64,000 nucleotides of DNA from Roseibium sp. (GTDB taxonomy: Bacteria > Pseudomonadota > Alphaproteobacteria > Rhizobiales > Stappiaceae). The DNA lies in contig JAEPNV010000004.1 of NCBI GenBank assembly GCA_017643215.1, positions 248,001-312,000 on the forward strand. The letters are read 5' to 3'. Below, piece after piece: positions 43,125 to 52,528 of this stretch; the first letter of the stretch is position 1; every line of letters starts with the position of its first letter. The notes beneath the pieces were generated by a model. It did no database searches. It was not told the DNA's origin and saw only the letters and a program-made list of their open reading frames with translations. The translations under genes were made by a program, and so were the position numbers.

Positions 43125-44744
43125 TTACTTTCGGCCACCTGCCTCAACGGTCCCGCCGGCGGCCCGCAGCGCTTCCGGAGTGTCAAGGTCAAGGCGCGCG
43201 GCGCTGCCAAGTTCCACATCCTGCACCAATCCGGCATGGTTTGAAATCAAATGCCGGGCGCCGATGTCACCGCTGAGGGTTTTCAAGTCCTCAAAAAAGG
43301 TCTTGTCCCAAAGAACCGGATTGCCCCGTTTGCCATTTGCCGTTGCCATGACAATGCGTTTTTCCGCGCTCTCCGCGTAGACATCGATCATGGTCTTCAG
43401 GTGCGGCGAGGTAATGCGCGGCATGTCAGCAAGTAGGATCAGAACCGCGTCCAGGTCGGAATTCAACGCGCTCATGCCGGTCCGGATGGACCCGGCCATG
43501 CCATCGGCGAAATCCGGATTGAACACCGGTGTCAGGTCGAGATCAGCGACAGCCGCCTCGACATCGTCGCGCATATGTCCGCTGACCAGAACCGTTTGCA
43601 CCAGACCGGCGCCCGTTGCCGCTTCTGCAACGTGCCGCACCAAGGATTTGCCGTCCAGCGTCGCCAGGAGTTTGTTGGGCCCGCCCATCCGGCTTGACCG
43701 TCCGGCCGCCAGGATGATCGCGGCGACCCGGGGCGCGGCGACCGGTGGTTTGAGCTCCCGGGGCTGCGGCCGTGTCTCGATCTCCATGAGCAATCCGCCA
43801 ACGCCCATGCCGGTGATGTCGTCCGGCGTCACCGGCACGCCGGCAAGCAGCCGGTCGAGCACCCAGTCGAAGCCGTTCTCCTTCGGGCTGCGCGCGCATC
43901 CGGGTGCGCCGATCACCGGCCGCCCCCGATACTCACCGAGCAGCAGAAGATTGCCGGGATCGACCGGCATGCCGAAATGGGTCACCGTCCCGCCGGCCGC
44001 ATCGATGGCGGCCGGTAAAATATCCTGCCGGTCAACCACCGCCGACGCGCCGAACAGCATGAGAAACTCCGCGCCCTGGTCCACAAGGCCGGCCATGGCC
44101 GCCGCAACCGCGGCCGTGTCGTGCGGAACGCGGATTTCATCCAAGATCGCGCTGCCGCTGGGCCGCAGCCGCTCTTCCAGGACCCGGCGGGTCTTGTCCA
44201 TCGTGGCTGGTTTCAGATGCGCAAGCTGCGTTGCGACCAGCCCAATCTTCCGGGCATTGAACGGCGCGACCCGCAAGGCGCCGGCGATGCGCCGCTCCGC
44301 CTCGGCAACGAGCGGGCCGCCGACTGCGAACGGGATGATCTTGGCGGTCGCCACCATCCGGCCCGGTCCGACCTTGCTGTTGTTCGGCAGGGTCGCCAAT
44401 GTGATCGCCGGGTCGATCCGATTGACGGCATTGACCGCGTCCTCATCGGCCAGAAACAGCCCCGCATGGTCGGCATGAAGATTGACCCGGCCGGTAAACG
44501 GCGTGTCGAGAACCAGGCCACCACCGTCGGCGGCATGGGCGACGCGGTCGGCCGCGGCGTCTTCGTCAACATCGTCGGAGGCCTTGCGGGCAACGGTCAC
44601 CGTCTCCAGGCCGGCCGCGGCCAGCGTGTCGATGTCGGTGCTGGTCAGCACCCGGCCTTTTTTAAAGGTGGCGCCGGGCACGCGGGTGGAATGGGCCAGC
44701 ACACAGCCTTCAGCATCCGCGATGGCGACCGGTCCGAATTCCAT
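43125..44744 (-). CDS. Molybdenum cofactor cytidylyltransferase with N-terminal MoeA/MogA-like domain
   Basis: The 539-residue protein is a fusion. Residues 1-340 resemble a molybdopterin-binding domain (LTSTDIDTLAAAGLETVTV, then DEIRVPHDTAAVAAAMAGLVDQGAEFLMLFGASAVVDRQD cut here to its motif parts). Residues about 348-539 are a MobA-like nucleotidyltransferase with AAIILAAGRSSRMGGPNKLL and LILLADMPRITS. MocA-type enzymes attach CMP to molybdopterin for xanthine dehydrogenase and CO-dehydrogenase-type hydroxylases. It is the last gene of a four-gene unit with the two XdhC parts, supporting that role; its start overlaps the stop of the gene before it. Confidence 0.88.
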   Translation of the reverse strand: MEFGPVAIADAEGCVLAHSTRVPGATFKKGRVLTSTDIDTLAAAGLETVTVARKASDDVDEDAAADRVAHAADGGGLVLDTPFTGRVNLHADHAGLFLADEDAVNAVNRIDPAITLATLPNNSKVGPGRMVATAKIIPFAVGGPLVAEAERRIAGALRVAPFNARKIGLVATQLAHLKPATMDKTRRVLEERLRPSGSAILDEIRVPHDTAAVAAAMAGLVDQGAEFLMLFGASAVVDRQDILPAAIDAAGGTVTHFGMPVDPGNLLLLGEYRGRPVIGAPGCARSPKENGFDWVLDRLLAGVPVTPDDITGMGVGGLLMEIETRPQPRELKPPVAAPRVAAIILAAGRSSRMGGPNKLLATLDGKSLVRHVAEAATGAGLVQTVLVSGHMRDDVEAAVADLDLTPVFNPDFADGMAGSIRTGMSALNSDLDAVLILLADMPRITSPHLKTMIDVYAESAEKRIVMATANGKRGNPVLWDKTFFEDLKTLSGDIGARHLISNHAGLVQDVELGSAARLDLDTPEALRAAGGTVEAGGRK

Positions 44745-45439
44745 CAGGCCGCCTCCGGCCCCTTGCGCAGCGCGGAGATGACAGAACCGAGCACCGCAAC
44801 CGCGATTTCCGCGGGCGAGGCCGCGCCGATATCAAGGCCGATCGGGGCGTCGATCCGGCCTACATCCTCAGGCCCAAAACCGGCTTCGGCAAACCGCTCC
44901 AGCCTTTTGGCGTGCGTCTTCCGGCTCCCAAGGGCGCCAATGTAGAAGCATCCTGCACGCAGCGCCGCTTGAAGCGGAAAATCGTCGATCTTCGGATCAT
45001 GCGTCACCGCCGCGAGCGCGGTATAGGCATCGAGTGGCCGCTCTTTAAGCACATCTTCCGGCCACTCAGCCTCGAGCACCGTCCCTGGAAACCGCTCCTC
45101 GGTCGCAAAGGCGGTTCTGGGGTCGATGACCAGAACGTCGAACCCGGCGACCTCGGCCATCGGCACCAGCGCTTGTGTAATGTGGACGGCGCCGATGAGG
45201 ACCAGCCGCGGCGGCGGCACGCAGACGGTCAGAAAAACCGCGCCGCCGTCAGTCTCCAACCGGCCGGATTTGCCGGACCGGAAGCGCCGCGCCAACTCGT
45301 CGGCCAACGGATCGGACGCGAAATCGTCGGTGCCGTACACCAGGCGCTGCGCGCCGCCGGAAAGCTCGGTAATCAGGATGCCCGCCTGCCGGCTGGACCG
45401 GATGCGGTTGAGATCTGAAAGCAGGGACAGATCCATCAA
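44744..45439 (-). CDS. XdhC/CoxI family protein, C-terminal Rossmann part
   Basis: The 231-residue protein has the XdhC Rossmann domain: VLIGAVHITQALVPMAEVAGFDVLVIDPR, AVTHDPKIDDFPL, GCFYIGALGSRKTHAKR and the end motif IGLDIGAASPAEIAVAVLGSV. Such proteins bind the cofactor and help insert the sulfido ligand into molybdenum hydroxylases. It is separate from the N-terminal XdhC part, which lies beyond a LysE gene. It overlaps its neighbours on both sides, so it is translationally coupled. Confidence 0.9.
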   Translation of the reverse strand: MMDLSLLSDLNRIRSSRQAGILITELSGGAQRLVYGTDDFASDPLADELARRFRSGKSGRLETDGGAVFLTVCVPPPRLVLIGAVHITQALVPMAEVAGFDVLVIDPRTAFATEERFPGTVLEAEWPEDVLKERPLDAYTALAAVTHDPKIDDFPLQAALRAGCFYIGALGSRKTHAKRLERFAEAGFGPEDVGRIDAPIGLDIGAASPAEIAVAVLGSVISALRKGPEAA

Positions 45440-46069
45440 TCAACCCCTTTCCGCGGCCAGTTTCACACCCAATCCCATCAGGACCGAGCCGCCAATCCAG
45501 CGCGTGAAATCCTGCCAGCGCGATGACCGGGCCAAACGCCGTTGAACGCTCGAGGCAAAGTAGACGACGAACAGATCAGCGGACGTGAATGTCAGGTTCA
45601 CCAGCGTTCCAAGGATCAGGAACTGTGCCCAGATTGGCAGGCTGGCATCGGCAGTGACGAATTGAGGGAGGAAGGCGATAAAAAACACCGCGACCTTGGG
45701 GTTCAGTAGTTCCACCAAAATGCTGTCGGCAAACGCGCGCCGTTTGGACCGCTGCGGCACATAGGTCATATGCGCGCCGCTTGTTCGGGTCCGGATCATT
45801 TGAAGGCCCAGCCAAACGAGATAGGCCCCACCGGCAAGTTTCAATGCGGTATAAAGCGTCGGCACGGTCGCGAAAACGGCCGATAGCCCGAAGGTCGCGG
45901 CAAAAACATGGGCGTAGCAGCCGACATGGATGCCGAGCGCGGCCCAAAGGCCGGCGGCGCGCCCGCGGGCAACGGTCTGCGCGGCCGTGTAGAGCAGTGC
46001 GGGACCGGGCATATAGGCAAACACCAAAGTGGCGGCGGCAAAAGCCAGCAGGAGTTCAACGGGGGGCAT
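45440..46069 (-). CDS. LysE family translocator, inserted between the two XdhC genes
   Basis: A 209-residue inner-membrane protein with six hydrophobic segments and the LysE signature (VFAYMPGPALLYTAAQTVARGRAAG), plus ELLNPKVAVFFIAFLPQFV. Its last codon abuts the following XdhC gene and it starts 15 bases after the preceding one, so it belongs to the same transcript. Substrate unknown; no link between amino-acid export and molybdenum enzymes is established. Confidence 0.92.
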   Translation of the reverse strand: MPPVELLLAFAAATLVFAYMPGPALLYTAAQTVARGRAAGLWAALGIHVGCYAHVFAATFGLSAVFATVPTLYTALKLAGGAYLVWLGLQMIRTRTSGAHMTYVPQRSKRRAFADSILVELLNPKVAVFFIAFLPQFVTADASLPIWAQFLILGTLVNLTFTSADLFVVYFASSVQRRLARSSRWQDFTRWIGGSVLMGLGVKLAAERG

Positions 46070-46084
46070 GTTGTATCGTCCGCC

Positions 46085-46438
46085 TTAACCGGCCGCGGGC
46101 GAGGCGACAACGGGTTCGACATAGACCTGGATCCGGCCGCCGCACGACAGGCCGACCCGCCAGGCGGTTTCGTCCGCGACGCCGAATTCAAGGGTCGTTG
46201 GCTTGCCGGTGTCAATCACGTCGACAGCCTCGGAGACGACGGCCCCTTCAACACAGCCGCCGGAGACGGAACCTTCGAAATTCCCGTCTTCGTCGATCAC
46301 CAGATGCGATCCGACCGGCCGGGGCGCCGAGCCCCATGTATCGATCACGGTTGCAAGCGCCACGCGCCGCCCGGCTTTGCTCCACTCCTCCGCCGTGCGC
46401 AGGATGTCGAGGGTGGAGGGTGTGCTGTCCTGGCTCAT
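46085..46438 (-). CDS. XdhC/CoxI family protein, N-terminal part
   Basis: A 117-residue protein with the XdhC N-terminal motifs ALATVIDTWGSAPRPVGSHLVID and EGSVSGGCVEGAVV, ending before the Rossmann domain. The ATG at 46438 has GGGAGA upstream and is preferred to one at 46468. It opens the four-gene unit XdhC-N, LysE, XdhC-C, MocA. The corresponding molybdenum hydroxylase is not in the window. Confidence 0.9.
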   Translation of the reverse strand: MSQDSTPSTLDILRTAEEWSKAGRRVALATVIDTWGSAPRPVGSHLVIDEDGNFEGSVSGGCVEGAVVSEAVDVIDTGKPTTLEFGVADETAWRVGLSCGGRIQVYVEPVVASPAAG

Positions 46439-46510
46439 CGAACGCCATCTCCCTGTGTTTTCCAGCAATATAGGCAGGAAGGGCGCACAGAGAAACGGGT
46501 CAAAAGCACA

Positions 46511-46549
46511 AAGGCGCCGCCGCCCGGATCGATCCGGCAGCAGCGCCTC
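46511..46549 (-). terminator. Probable terminator of pckA
   Basis: A long imperfect stem with outer arms AGGCGC (46513-46518) and GCGCCT (46544-46549) and an inner CGGATCGATCCG palindrome lies 14 bases after the pckA stop codon. On the minus strand it is followed by short T runs (TTTGTGCTTTT). Confidence 0.6.
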
Positions 46550-46562
46550 ATTCTAAGGGCAG

Positions 46563-48173
46563 TTATTCGGCCGCGGCCTGAACGGCCGGGGCGGCGTCCT
46601 TAACCGAAACGTCCACATGGCCTTCGAAGGTTCCAAAATTGGCGATGAACATTTCAACCAGTCGCGCCGCCTGGGCGTCATAGGCACTTGTGTCAGCCCA
46701 CGTCCCGCGCGGATCGAGAATGGATCCGTCGACACCGGGCACGGCGATCGGAACGGCGAAGCCGAAATAGGGATCTGTGCGGAACTCGGCCGTTTTCAGG
46801 CTGCCGTCGAGCGCGGAATTGAGCAAGGTCCGCGTATCCTTGATCGGCATGCGGTGGCCGGTGCCGTAGGCGCCACCTGTCCAGCCGGTATTGACCAGCC
46901 AGCAGTCCACATTGTGTTTGGCGATCAGATCCCGCAACAGGTTACCGTATTTCGAGGGGTGCCGGGGGATGAACGGAGCCCCGAAGCACGTGGAGAACGT
47001 CGCCTGCGGTTCCGTGACACCGCGTTCTGTGCCTGCAACCTTGGCGGTGTAGCCGGACAGGAAATGATACATCGCCTGGGCCGGCGTCAGTTTGGCAATC
47101 GGCGGCAGCACTCCAAACGCGTCAGCGGTCAGCATGATCACCGTCCTGGGCACGGGCGCCTGGCCGGTCGCGCTGGCATTTGAAATGAAATGGATCGGAT
47201 AGGCCGCGCGGGTGTTTTCCGTCTTTGAGCCGTCGTCGAAATCCGGTACGCCGTTTTCGTCGAGCACGACATTCTCAAGAACCGTGCCGAAACGCTGCGT
47301 GGTTGCATAAATCTCCGGTTCGGCTTCGGCAGACAGCTTGATGGTCTTGGCGTAACAGCCACCTTCGAAATTGAACAGGCCGTCGTCGCTCCAGCCGTGT
47401 TCGTCGTCGCCGATCAAAGTGCGCGACGGATCAGCGGAAAGAGTCGTTTTGCCGGTCCCCGACAAACCGAAAAAGACGGCCGCATCGCCCGCATCGCCGA
47501 CATTGGCCGAACAATGCATCGGGATGACGCCTTTTTCCGGCAGAAGATAGTTCAAGACAGTGAACACGGATTTTTTCATCTCACCGGCATAGGAACTGCC
47601 ACCAATCAGGACGATGTTGCGCGTCAGGTCACACGCGATGACCGTCTCGGTCCGGCACCCGTGGCGTGCGGGGTCTGCCTTGAAGCTCGGCAAGTCAATG
47701 ATCGTCAGTTCCGGCACAAAACCCGGCAGGTCCGACGCGTCGGGCCGCAGAAGAAGATTGCGGATGAAGAGCGAGTGCCAGGCGAATTCGGTGTAAACGC
47801 GAACCGACAGGCGATGGCTAGGGTCGGCCCCGCCATAAAGGTCCTGCGCAAAAAGCTCTTTGCCGGCCGCGTGGGCCTTGAAGTCAGCGAGCAGCGTTTC
47901 AAACTGTTCAGGCTGCATGGCCTGGTTGTTGTCCCACCAGACCGTGTCGCGTGTCGTATCATCATAGACGACGAACTTGTCCTTGGGCGAGCGGCCGGTG
48001 TGAATGCCCGTGTCGGCAACCAAAGGCCCGCCGGCGGCGATCCGGGCTTCTCCGCGCGAGATCGAATACTCATAAAGGGCAGGCTCGCTCTGGTTCCAGT
48101 AAACGGCTTTCAGGCCGGTGAGGCCGAAAGTCTCGACACCGTGAGAGGGATTCCTGACGCCTGTTTCTTGCAT
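46563..48173 (-). CDS. pckA: Phosphoenolpyruvate carboxykinase (ATP)
   Basis: PckA converts oxaloacetate to phosphoenolpyruvate, the first step of gluconeogenesis. The 536-residue protein (ATG at 48173; an upstream in-frame ATG at 48260 adds unlikely residues) has the kinase-1a loop [14 protein letters not shown], the metal-binding [12 protein letters not shown], and [23 protein letters not shown]. It is transcribed away from chvI, the usual arrangement in rhizobia, where the pckA promoter responds to carbon source and the Chv system. Confidence 0.98.
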   Translation of the reverse strand: MQETGVRNPSHGVETFGLTGLKAVYWNQSEPALYEYSISRGEARIAAGGPLVADTGIHTGRSPKDKFVVYDDTTRDTVWWDNNQAMQPEQFETLLADFKAHAAGKELFAQDLYGGADPSHRLSVRVYTEFAWHSLFIRNLLLRPDASDLPGFVPELTIIDLPSFKADPARHGCRTETVIACDLTRNIVLIGGSSYAGEMKKSVFTVLNYLLPEKGVIPMHCSANVGDAGDAAVFFGLSGTGKTTLSADPSRTLIGDDEHGWSDDGLFNFEGGCYAKTIKLSAEAEPEIYATTQRFGTVLENVVLDENGVPDFDDGSKTENTRAAYPIHFISNASATGQAPVPRTVIMLTADAFGVLPPIAKLTPAQAMYHFLSGYTAKVAGTERGVTEPQATFSTCFGAPFIPRHPSKYGNLLRDLIAKHNVDCWLVNTGWTGGAYGTGHRMPIKDTRTLLNSALDGSLKTAEFRTDPYFGFAVPIAVPGVDGSILDPRGTWADTSAYDAQAARLVEMFIANFGTFEGHVDVSVKDAAPAVQAAAE

Positions 48174-48646
48174 GATCCCGCAGTCCTCGTGATCTGGGCA
48201 TTTGATGTGAACGATGAGCCGCCGCGTGCGCGCAGGTAAATCGACCCGGATTTCCAACACTCAACGCGGGAGGCGAACGTAGAGGATGCGCAAACACGCA
48301 ACAAGATATCCGAAGGATGCAATTGGTTCTTTAATCGATTAAATAATCATAAGTTGGTGGAGATATTTAATTTGAGCGGCAAAATAAGTCCTGGTTGGTG
48401 AGGCCATGGGGGCACTGGTAAAACCGCCCACGTAAAATGGAACGGATGAACGATTTCTGCTGGTCATGGAATATCCGAACCGGGCCGGTGGGCACCCCCG
48501 ATTGAGCGTGGCCAAGGTCGCATGCCGGCGTGATCTGAAATCCGTGCGTTGCCTTAATTTATGCGCATTTAAAGCGCCATGGGAGGCAGGGAACAGGCGC
48601 GGATCGCGCGTTGCCCTTTTGTTTTGAGAAACGGAACACCAAAAGC
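48174..48646. promoter_or_regulatory. Divergent control region between pckA and chvI
   Basis: The 470-base region has an AT-rich centre (about 48300-48390) with the perfect 14-base palindrome TTTAATCGATTAAA at 48330-48343, about 160 bases upstream of the pckA start. The palindrome is a candidate operator for one or both genes. Promoter elements were not resolved with confidence. Confidence 0.5.
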
Positions 48647-49345
48647 ATGCCGACAATCGCCTTGGTCGACGACGACCGGAACATTCTGACTTCGGTGTCC
48701 ATCGCTCTGGAAGCGGAGGGCTATCGGGTCCAGAGCTATACCGATGGAACTTCGGCACTTGAGGGTCTGCGGTCTGATCCGCCCGAACTCGCCATCTTCG
48801 ACATCAAGATGCCGCGCATGGACGGGATGGAACTGTTGCGGCGTCTGCGCCAGTCCTCGGATCTGCCGGTCATCTTCCTGACCTCCAAGGACGATGAAAT
48901 CGATGAGTTGTTCGGCCTGAAAATGGGCGCCGACGATTTCATCCGCAAACCGTTTTCGCAGCGTCTCCTGGTGGAGCGGGTGCGCGCGGTCCTGCGCCGG
49001 GCCCAGCCGAAGGACGCGGCCACGGCGCGCCCGGATGCGGACAAGCTCCTGGAGCGCGGCCAGCTTGTCATGGACCAGGAGCGCCACACATGCACCTGGA
49101 ACAACAAGCCGGTGACGCTGACGGTGACCGAGTTCCTGATCCTGTCCGCTTTGGCGCAGCGTCCCGGCGTCGTTAAAAGCCGGAACGCATTGATGGATGC
49201 CGCCTATGACGACCAGGTCTATGTGGACGACCGCACCATCGACAGCCACATCAAGCGGCTGCGCAAGAAGTTCAAGATCGTTGACGATGATTTCGATATG
49301 ATCGAAACCTTGTATGGGGTGGGATACCGGTTCCGGGAGGTCTGA
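48647..49345 (+). CDS. chvI: Response regulator ChvI (OmpR family)
   Basis: The 232-residue regulator has a receiver domain with acidic pocket D8/D9, phosphorylation site D52 in [13 protein letters not shown] and the conserved lysine in [10 protein letters not shown], followed by an OmpR-type winged helix ending [20 protein letters not shown]. In rhizobia and agrobacteria ChvI with ChvG responds to acid and envelope signals and controls surface polysaccharide and host-interaction genes. The ATG at 48647 begins the receiver domain. Confidence 0.96.
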   Translation: MPTIALVDDDRNILTSVSIALEAEGYRVQSYTDGTSALEGLRSDPPELAIFDIKMPRMDGMELLRRLRQSSDLPVIFLTSKDDEIDELFGLKMGADDFIRKPFSQRLLVERVRAVLRRAQPKDAATARPDADKLLERGQLVMDQERHTCTWNNKPVTLTVTEFLILSALAQRPGVVKSRNALMDAAYDDQVYVDDRTIDSHIKRLRKKFKIVDDDFDMIETLYGVGYRFREV

Positions 49346-49356
49346 AGGCGCCTTAC

Positions 49357-51174
49357 ATGGCGGTGGAGAGTGAAAAGGCGGACATCGTAACCCGTCCTGC
49401 CGCCGGCGGGGCGGACCGCTCCCAGTTGCGCCGGCTGTCCAACCGCCGCGTGCGCCGCCGGATGCTCTCCCGCGTCAGGCACGTCTTCGGCACGTATGTG
49501 CTGTCCTCACTGACCCGACGGATTATCGCGATCAATCTGGTCGGCCTGATCGCGCTTGTCATCGGCATCCTTTACCTCAATCAGTTCCGGGCGGGACTGA
49601 TTGACGCGCGGGTCCAAAGCCTGTTGACCCAGGGCGAGATCATTGCCGGCGCGATCGCCGCATCGGCGACCGTCGACACGGGCGCGATCACCGTTGATCC
49701 GGAACGGCTTTTGCAACTCCAGGCCGGCGAAAGCATAGCCCCCGGCGGGGATGATCTTGAAACACTGGATTTTCCGGTCAATCCGGAACGTGTCGGTCCC
49801 GTGCTCCGGCGTTTGATCTCGCCGACCAAGACCCGCGCCCGGATCTATGATCCGGAAGGCATTTTGATCCTCGATTCCCAGCATCTTTATTCCAGCGCGC
49901 AAATCCTGCGGTTCGATCTTCCGCCGCCAAATGCGGAGGAAGAGGGCCTGCTCGACCGTATATGGCAATCGGTCAACAGGTGGCTGCGGCAAGGCGAATT
50001 GCCGCTCTATGAGGAGGTGGGGCCGGGCGATGGCCGGGCCTATCCGGAAGTCGAGGCCGCGCTCGCGGGATCGCCGGCGAGCGTGGTTCGCGTCTCCAGC
50101 CGCGGCGAACTGATCGTGTCCGTCGCGGTTCCGATCCAGCGCTTCCGGGCAGTGCTCGGGTCCTTGCTGCTGTCGACCCAGGGCGGCGACATCGACGCAA
50201 TCGTGCGGGCCGAACGTATCGCGATCATGCGCGTGTTTCTCGTGGCCGCGACCGTCACGATCCTGCTGTCGATCTTGTTGGCGGGGACCATTGCCGATCC
50301 GGTGCGCCGGCTGGCCGCGGCCGCGGACAGGGTCCGGAAGGGATCGACCTCGCGCGAGGAGATTCCTGAGTTCTCTGAACGCCAGGATGAAATCGGCCAT
50401 TTGGCCCGGTCGTTCCGGGAGATGACCAACGCGCTTTACAACCGGATGGACGCGATTGAACAATTCGCCGCCGATGTGGCGCATGAATTGAAAAATCCAC
50501 TGACATCACTGCGCAGTGCCGTGGAAACATTGCCCCTTGCCAAAACCGATCAGGCCCGTGAGCGGCTATTGGAGGTGATCCAGCATGACGTGCGCCGCCT
50601 CGACCGTTTGATCAGCGATATTTCCGACGCCTCCCGGCTGGACGCGGAACTGGCCCGGGCGAAGGCGCAGCCGATCGACCTTGCGGTCCTTTTGCGCACC
50701 ATCACGGCGGGCGCCAATCAGCGCCCGGACGGCGGGAATGTTACGGTCACGCTGACGGTTGCGAACGGGACCGGAGCCAAGCCCTATGAAGTGTTGGGCC
50801 ACGACATCCGTCTCGGCCAGGTGATCAGCAACCTGATCGACAATGCCCTGTCCTTTTCTCCGCCTGGCGGAACGGTGCGGATCGGTCTCACCACGAAGAC
50901 CAAGCAGATCCAGATCACGGTCGACGATGACGGACCGGGCATTCGGGCCGACAACACTGACCGCATATTCGAGCGGTTCTACACCGACCGGCCTGAAGGC
51001 GAGGGATTTGGGAACAATTCCGGGCTTGGCCTGTCAATTTCGCGTCAGATCATCGAGGCGCATCGCGGCACGATCGAGGCCGAAAACCGGATCGAACGCG
51101 ATCCGGCGACCGGCATGGACCACGTGTCCGGTGCCCGGTTTGTCATCTTGCTGCCAAAGGATGACACCGCGTGA
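49357..51174 (+). CDS. chvG: Sensor histidine kinase ChvG
   Basis: The 605-residue kinase has a cytoplasmic N-terminus rich in arginine, a membrane helix (about 57-75), a periplasmic sensor of about 215 residues, a second membrane helix (about 291-311), HAMP, a dimerisation domain with the phospho-acceptor H376 in FAADVAHELKNPLTSLRSA, and an ATPase domain with DDDGPGIRADN and GLGLSISRQI. It starts 11 bases after chvI, and its stop overlaps the hprK start, so the genes are one operon. Confidence 0.96.
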   Translation: MAVESEKADIVTRPAAGGADRSQLRRLSNRRVRRRMLSRVRHVFGTYVLSSLTRRIIAINLVGLIALVIGILYLNQFRAGLIDARVQSLLTQGEIIAGAIAASATVDTGAITVDPERLLQLQAGESIAPGGDDLETLDFPVNPERVGPVLRRLISPTKTRARIYDPEGILILDSQHLYSSAQILRFDLPPPNAEEEGLLDRIWQSVNRWLRQGELPLYEEVGPGDGRAYPEVEAALAGSPASVVRVSSRGELIVSVAVPIQRFRAVLGSLLLSTQGGDIDAIVRAERIAIMRVFLVAATVTILLSILLAGTIADPVRRLAAAADRVRKGSTSREEIPEFSERQDEIGHLARSFREMTNALYNRMDAIEQFAADVAHELKNPLTSLRSAVETLPLAKTDQARERLLEVIQHDVRRLDRLISDISDASRLDAELARAKAQPIDLAVLLRTITAGANQRPDGGNVTVTLTVANGTGAKPYEVLGHDIRLGQVISNLIDNALSFSPPGGTVRIGLTTKTKQIQITVDDDGPGIRADNTDRIFERFYTDRPEGEGFGNNSGLGLSISRQIIEAHRGTIEAENRIERDPATGMDHVSGARFVILLPKDDTA

Positions 51175-51656
51175 CGGATCCCACCGTCCATGCAAATCCC
51201 ACCGTCCATGCAAGTTGTGTCATCGTCGGAACGGTCGGAATTCTGCTGTGCGGCGCGTCCGGGAGCGGCAAGTCCAGTTTGGGCGACCGGCTTGTGGAGG
51301 CTACCCGCTGCCGCGGTCATTTTGCCGCCTGGGTGTCCGATGACAGGACCCGGCTGGAACAGGCCGGCAACGTGCTGATCGCCCGACCGGCGGCCGCAAT
51401 TGCCGGACAGCTTGAGGTGCGCGGTGTTGGAATCATGAAAACCGCGTTTGAACCGGCCGCATCAGTGGATCTGATCCTTGATTTGAAACCGGCTCCCGAA
51501 ATTCCGCGCTTGTTGGACGAGCAGGAACGCTCCGATACGATCGACAACTTGGTCCTTCCCCGGTTCCCGATTGCCGAGGGTCAGGTCGACGAAGCGCTGC
51601 GCCGGATCAGGTGGATCCTGCGTGGGCTGTTCCCGGATCAACCGGACTACTTTTGA
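51171..51656 (+). CDS. hprK: HPr kinase/phosphorylase, short alphaproteobacterial form
   Basis: HprK phosphorylates the regulatory serine of HPr. This protein has 161 residues and consists only of the catalytic domain, as usual in alphaproteobacteria. The P-loop GASGSGKS is at residues 28-35, and the RPAAAIAGQLEVRGVGI motif carries the K3 signature. It starts with GTG overlapping the chvG stop codon (GTGA), indicating coupling. Confidence 0.95.
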   Translation: MTDPTVHANPTVHASCVIVGTVGILLCGASGSGKSSLGDRLVEATRCRGHFAAWVSDDRTRLEQAGNVLIARPAAAIAGQLEVRGVGIMKTAFEPAASVDLILDLKPAPEIPRLLDEQERSDTIDNLVLPRFPIAEGQVDEALRRIRWILRGLFPDQPDYF

Positions 51657-51755
51657 CTTCCGGCATGCGATTTTTCTTGCAAGGATGTTCCGGGTTGACG
51701 AGAGTGCAGGTCGCTTGGCTGGCGCCACATAGATAATCACCGGATCGGGCAACGG

Positions 51756-52160
51756 ATGATCGGACTAGTACTTGTGACTCATGGCCGCCTTGCGGAAGAA
51801 TTCAAGGCTGCGCTGGAACACGTGGTCGGTCCACAGGAGCAGATCGAAACCATTTCGATTGGTCCGGATGATGATATGGAGCAGCGGCGTCAGGACATTC
51901 TGGCCGCGGTGGAAACGGCCAACAGCGGTCAGGGTGTTGTGCTCTTGACGGATATGTTTGGCGGAACGCCCTCAAACCTTGCCATTTCGGTGATGGACGG
52001 AAAGTCGGTGGAGGTGGTCGCCGGCGTCAATCTTCCAATGCTCATCAAATTGGCCAGTGTGCGCGTTGATCGCAGCCTGACCGATGCCGTCGACGAGGCC
52101 CGTCAGGCCGGGCAGAAATACATTTCCGTCGCCAGCCAGGTCTTGTCGGGGCAAAGTTGA
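51756..52160 (+). CDS. PTS EIIA component, mannose family
   Basis: The 134-residue protein has the EIIA-Man fold: MIGLVLVTHGRLAEEFKAAL with the phosphorylated H9, and LLTDMFGGTPSNLA. With HPr and HprK but no sugar permease in reach it belongs to the regulatory phosphotransferase chain of alphaproteobacteria, which controls other proteins rather than sugar uptake. It follows hprK after about 100 bases and overlaps the HPr gene region. Confidence 0.96.
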   Translation: MIGLVLVTHGRLAEEFKAALEHVVGPQEQIETISIGPDDDMEQRRQDILAAVETANSGQGVVLLTDMFGGTPSNLAISVMDGKSVEVVAGVNLPMLIKLASVRVDRSLTDAVDEARQAGQKYISVASQVLSGQS

Positions 52161-52168
52161 CAAGAAGC

Positions 52169-52450
52169 ATGAGCGCGCCGGTCCTTGAAAAAAGCTTCAC
52201 GATCGTCAATCAGCGCGGGCTGCATGCGCGTGCGTCGGCAAAGCTCGTCAAATTGGTCGAGACCTTTTCATCGGCGGTCGAAGTCTCCCGGGACGGCCAG
52301 ACCGTCGGCGGCACGTCCATCATGGGTTTGATGATGCTGGCGGCCAGCCACGGGTCAAGCATTCATGTGAGCGTCAAGGGACAGGACGCGGCGGAGACCA
52401 TGACCGCGATCGCGGACCTGATTGAAAACGGATTCGGCGAGGAAGACTGA
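52169..52450 (+). CDS. HPr phosphocarrier protein
   Basis: The 93-residue protein carries the catalytic histidine H19 in NQRGLHARASAKLV and the regulatory serine S50 in GGTSIMGLMMLAAS, the target of HprK. The ATG at 52169 is used; an in-frame TTG at 52157 overlapping the EIIA gene is possible but adds four residues. It takes phosphate from EI-Ntr or EI and passes it to the EIIA just upstream. Confidence 0.96.
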   Translation: MSAPVLEKSFTIVNQRGLHARASAKLVKLVETFSSAVEVSRDGQTVGGTSIMGLMMLAASHGSSIHVSVKGQDAAETMTAIADLIENGFGEED

Positions 52451-52528
52451 CCGGGTCCAGTGCGCCCGCTTGTGCCGGGCACGCGGCCGAAACCAAACAT
52501 GTCTCAGCCAAATTGATCTGGGCGGCCG

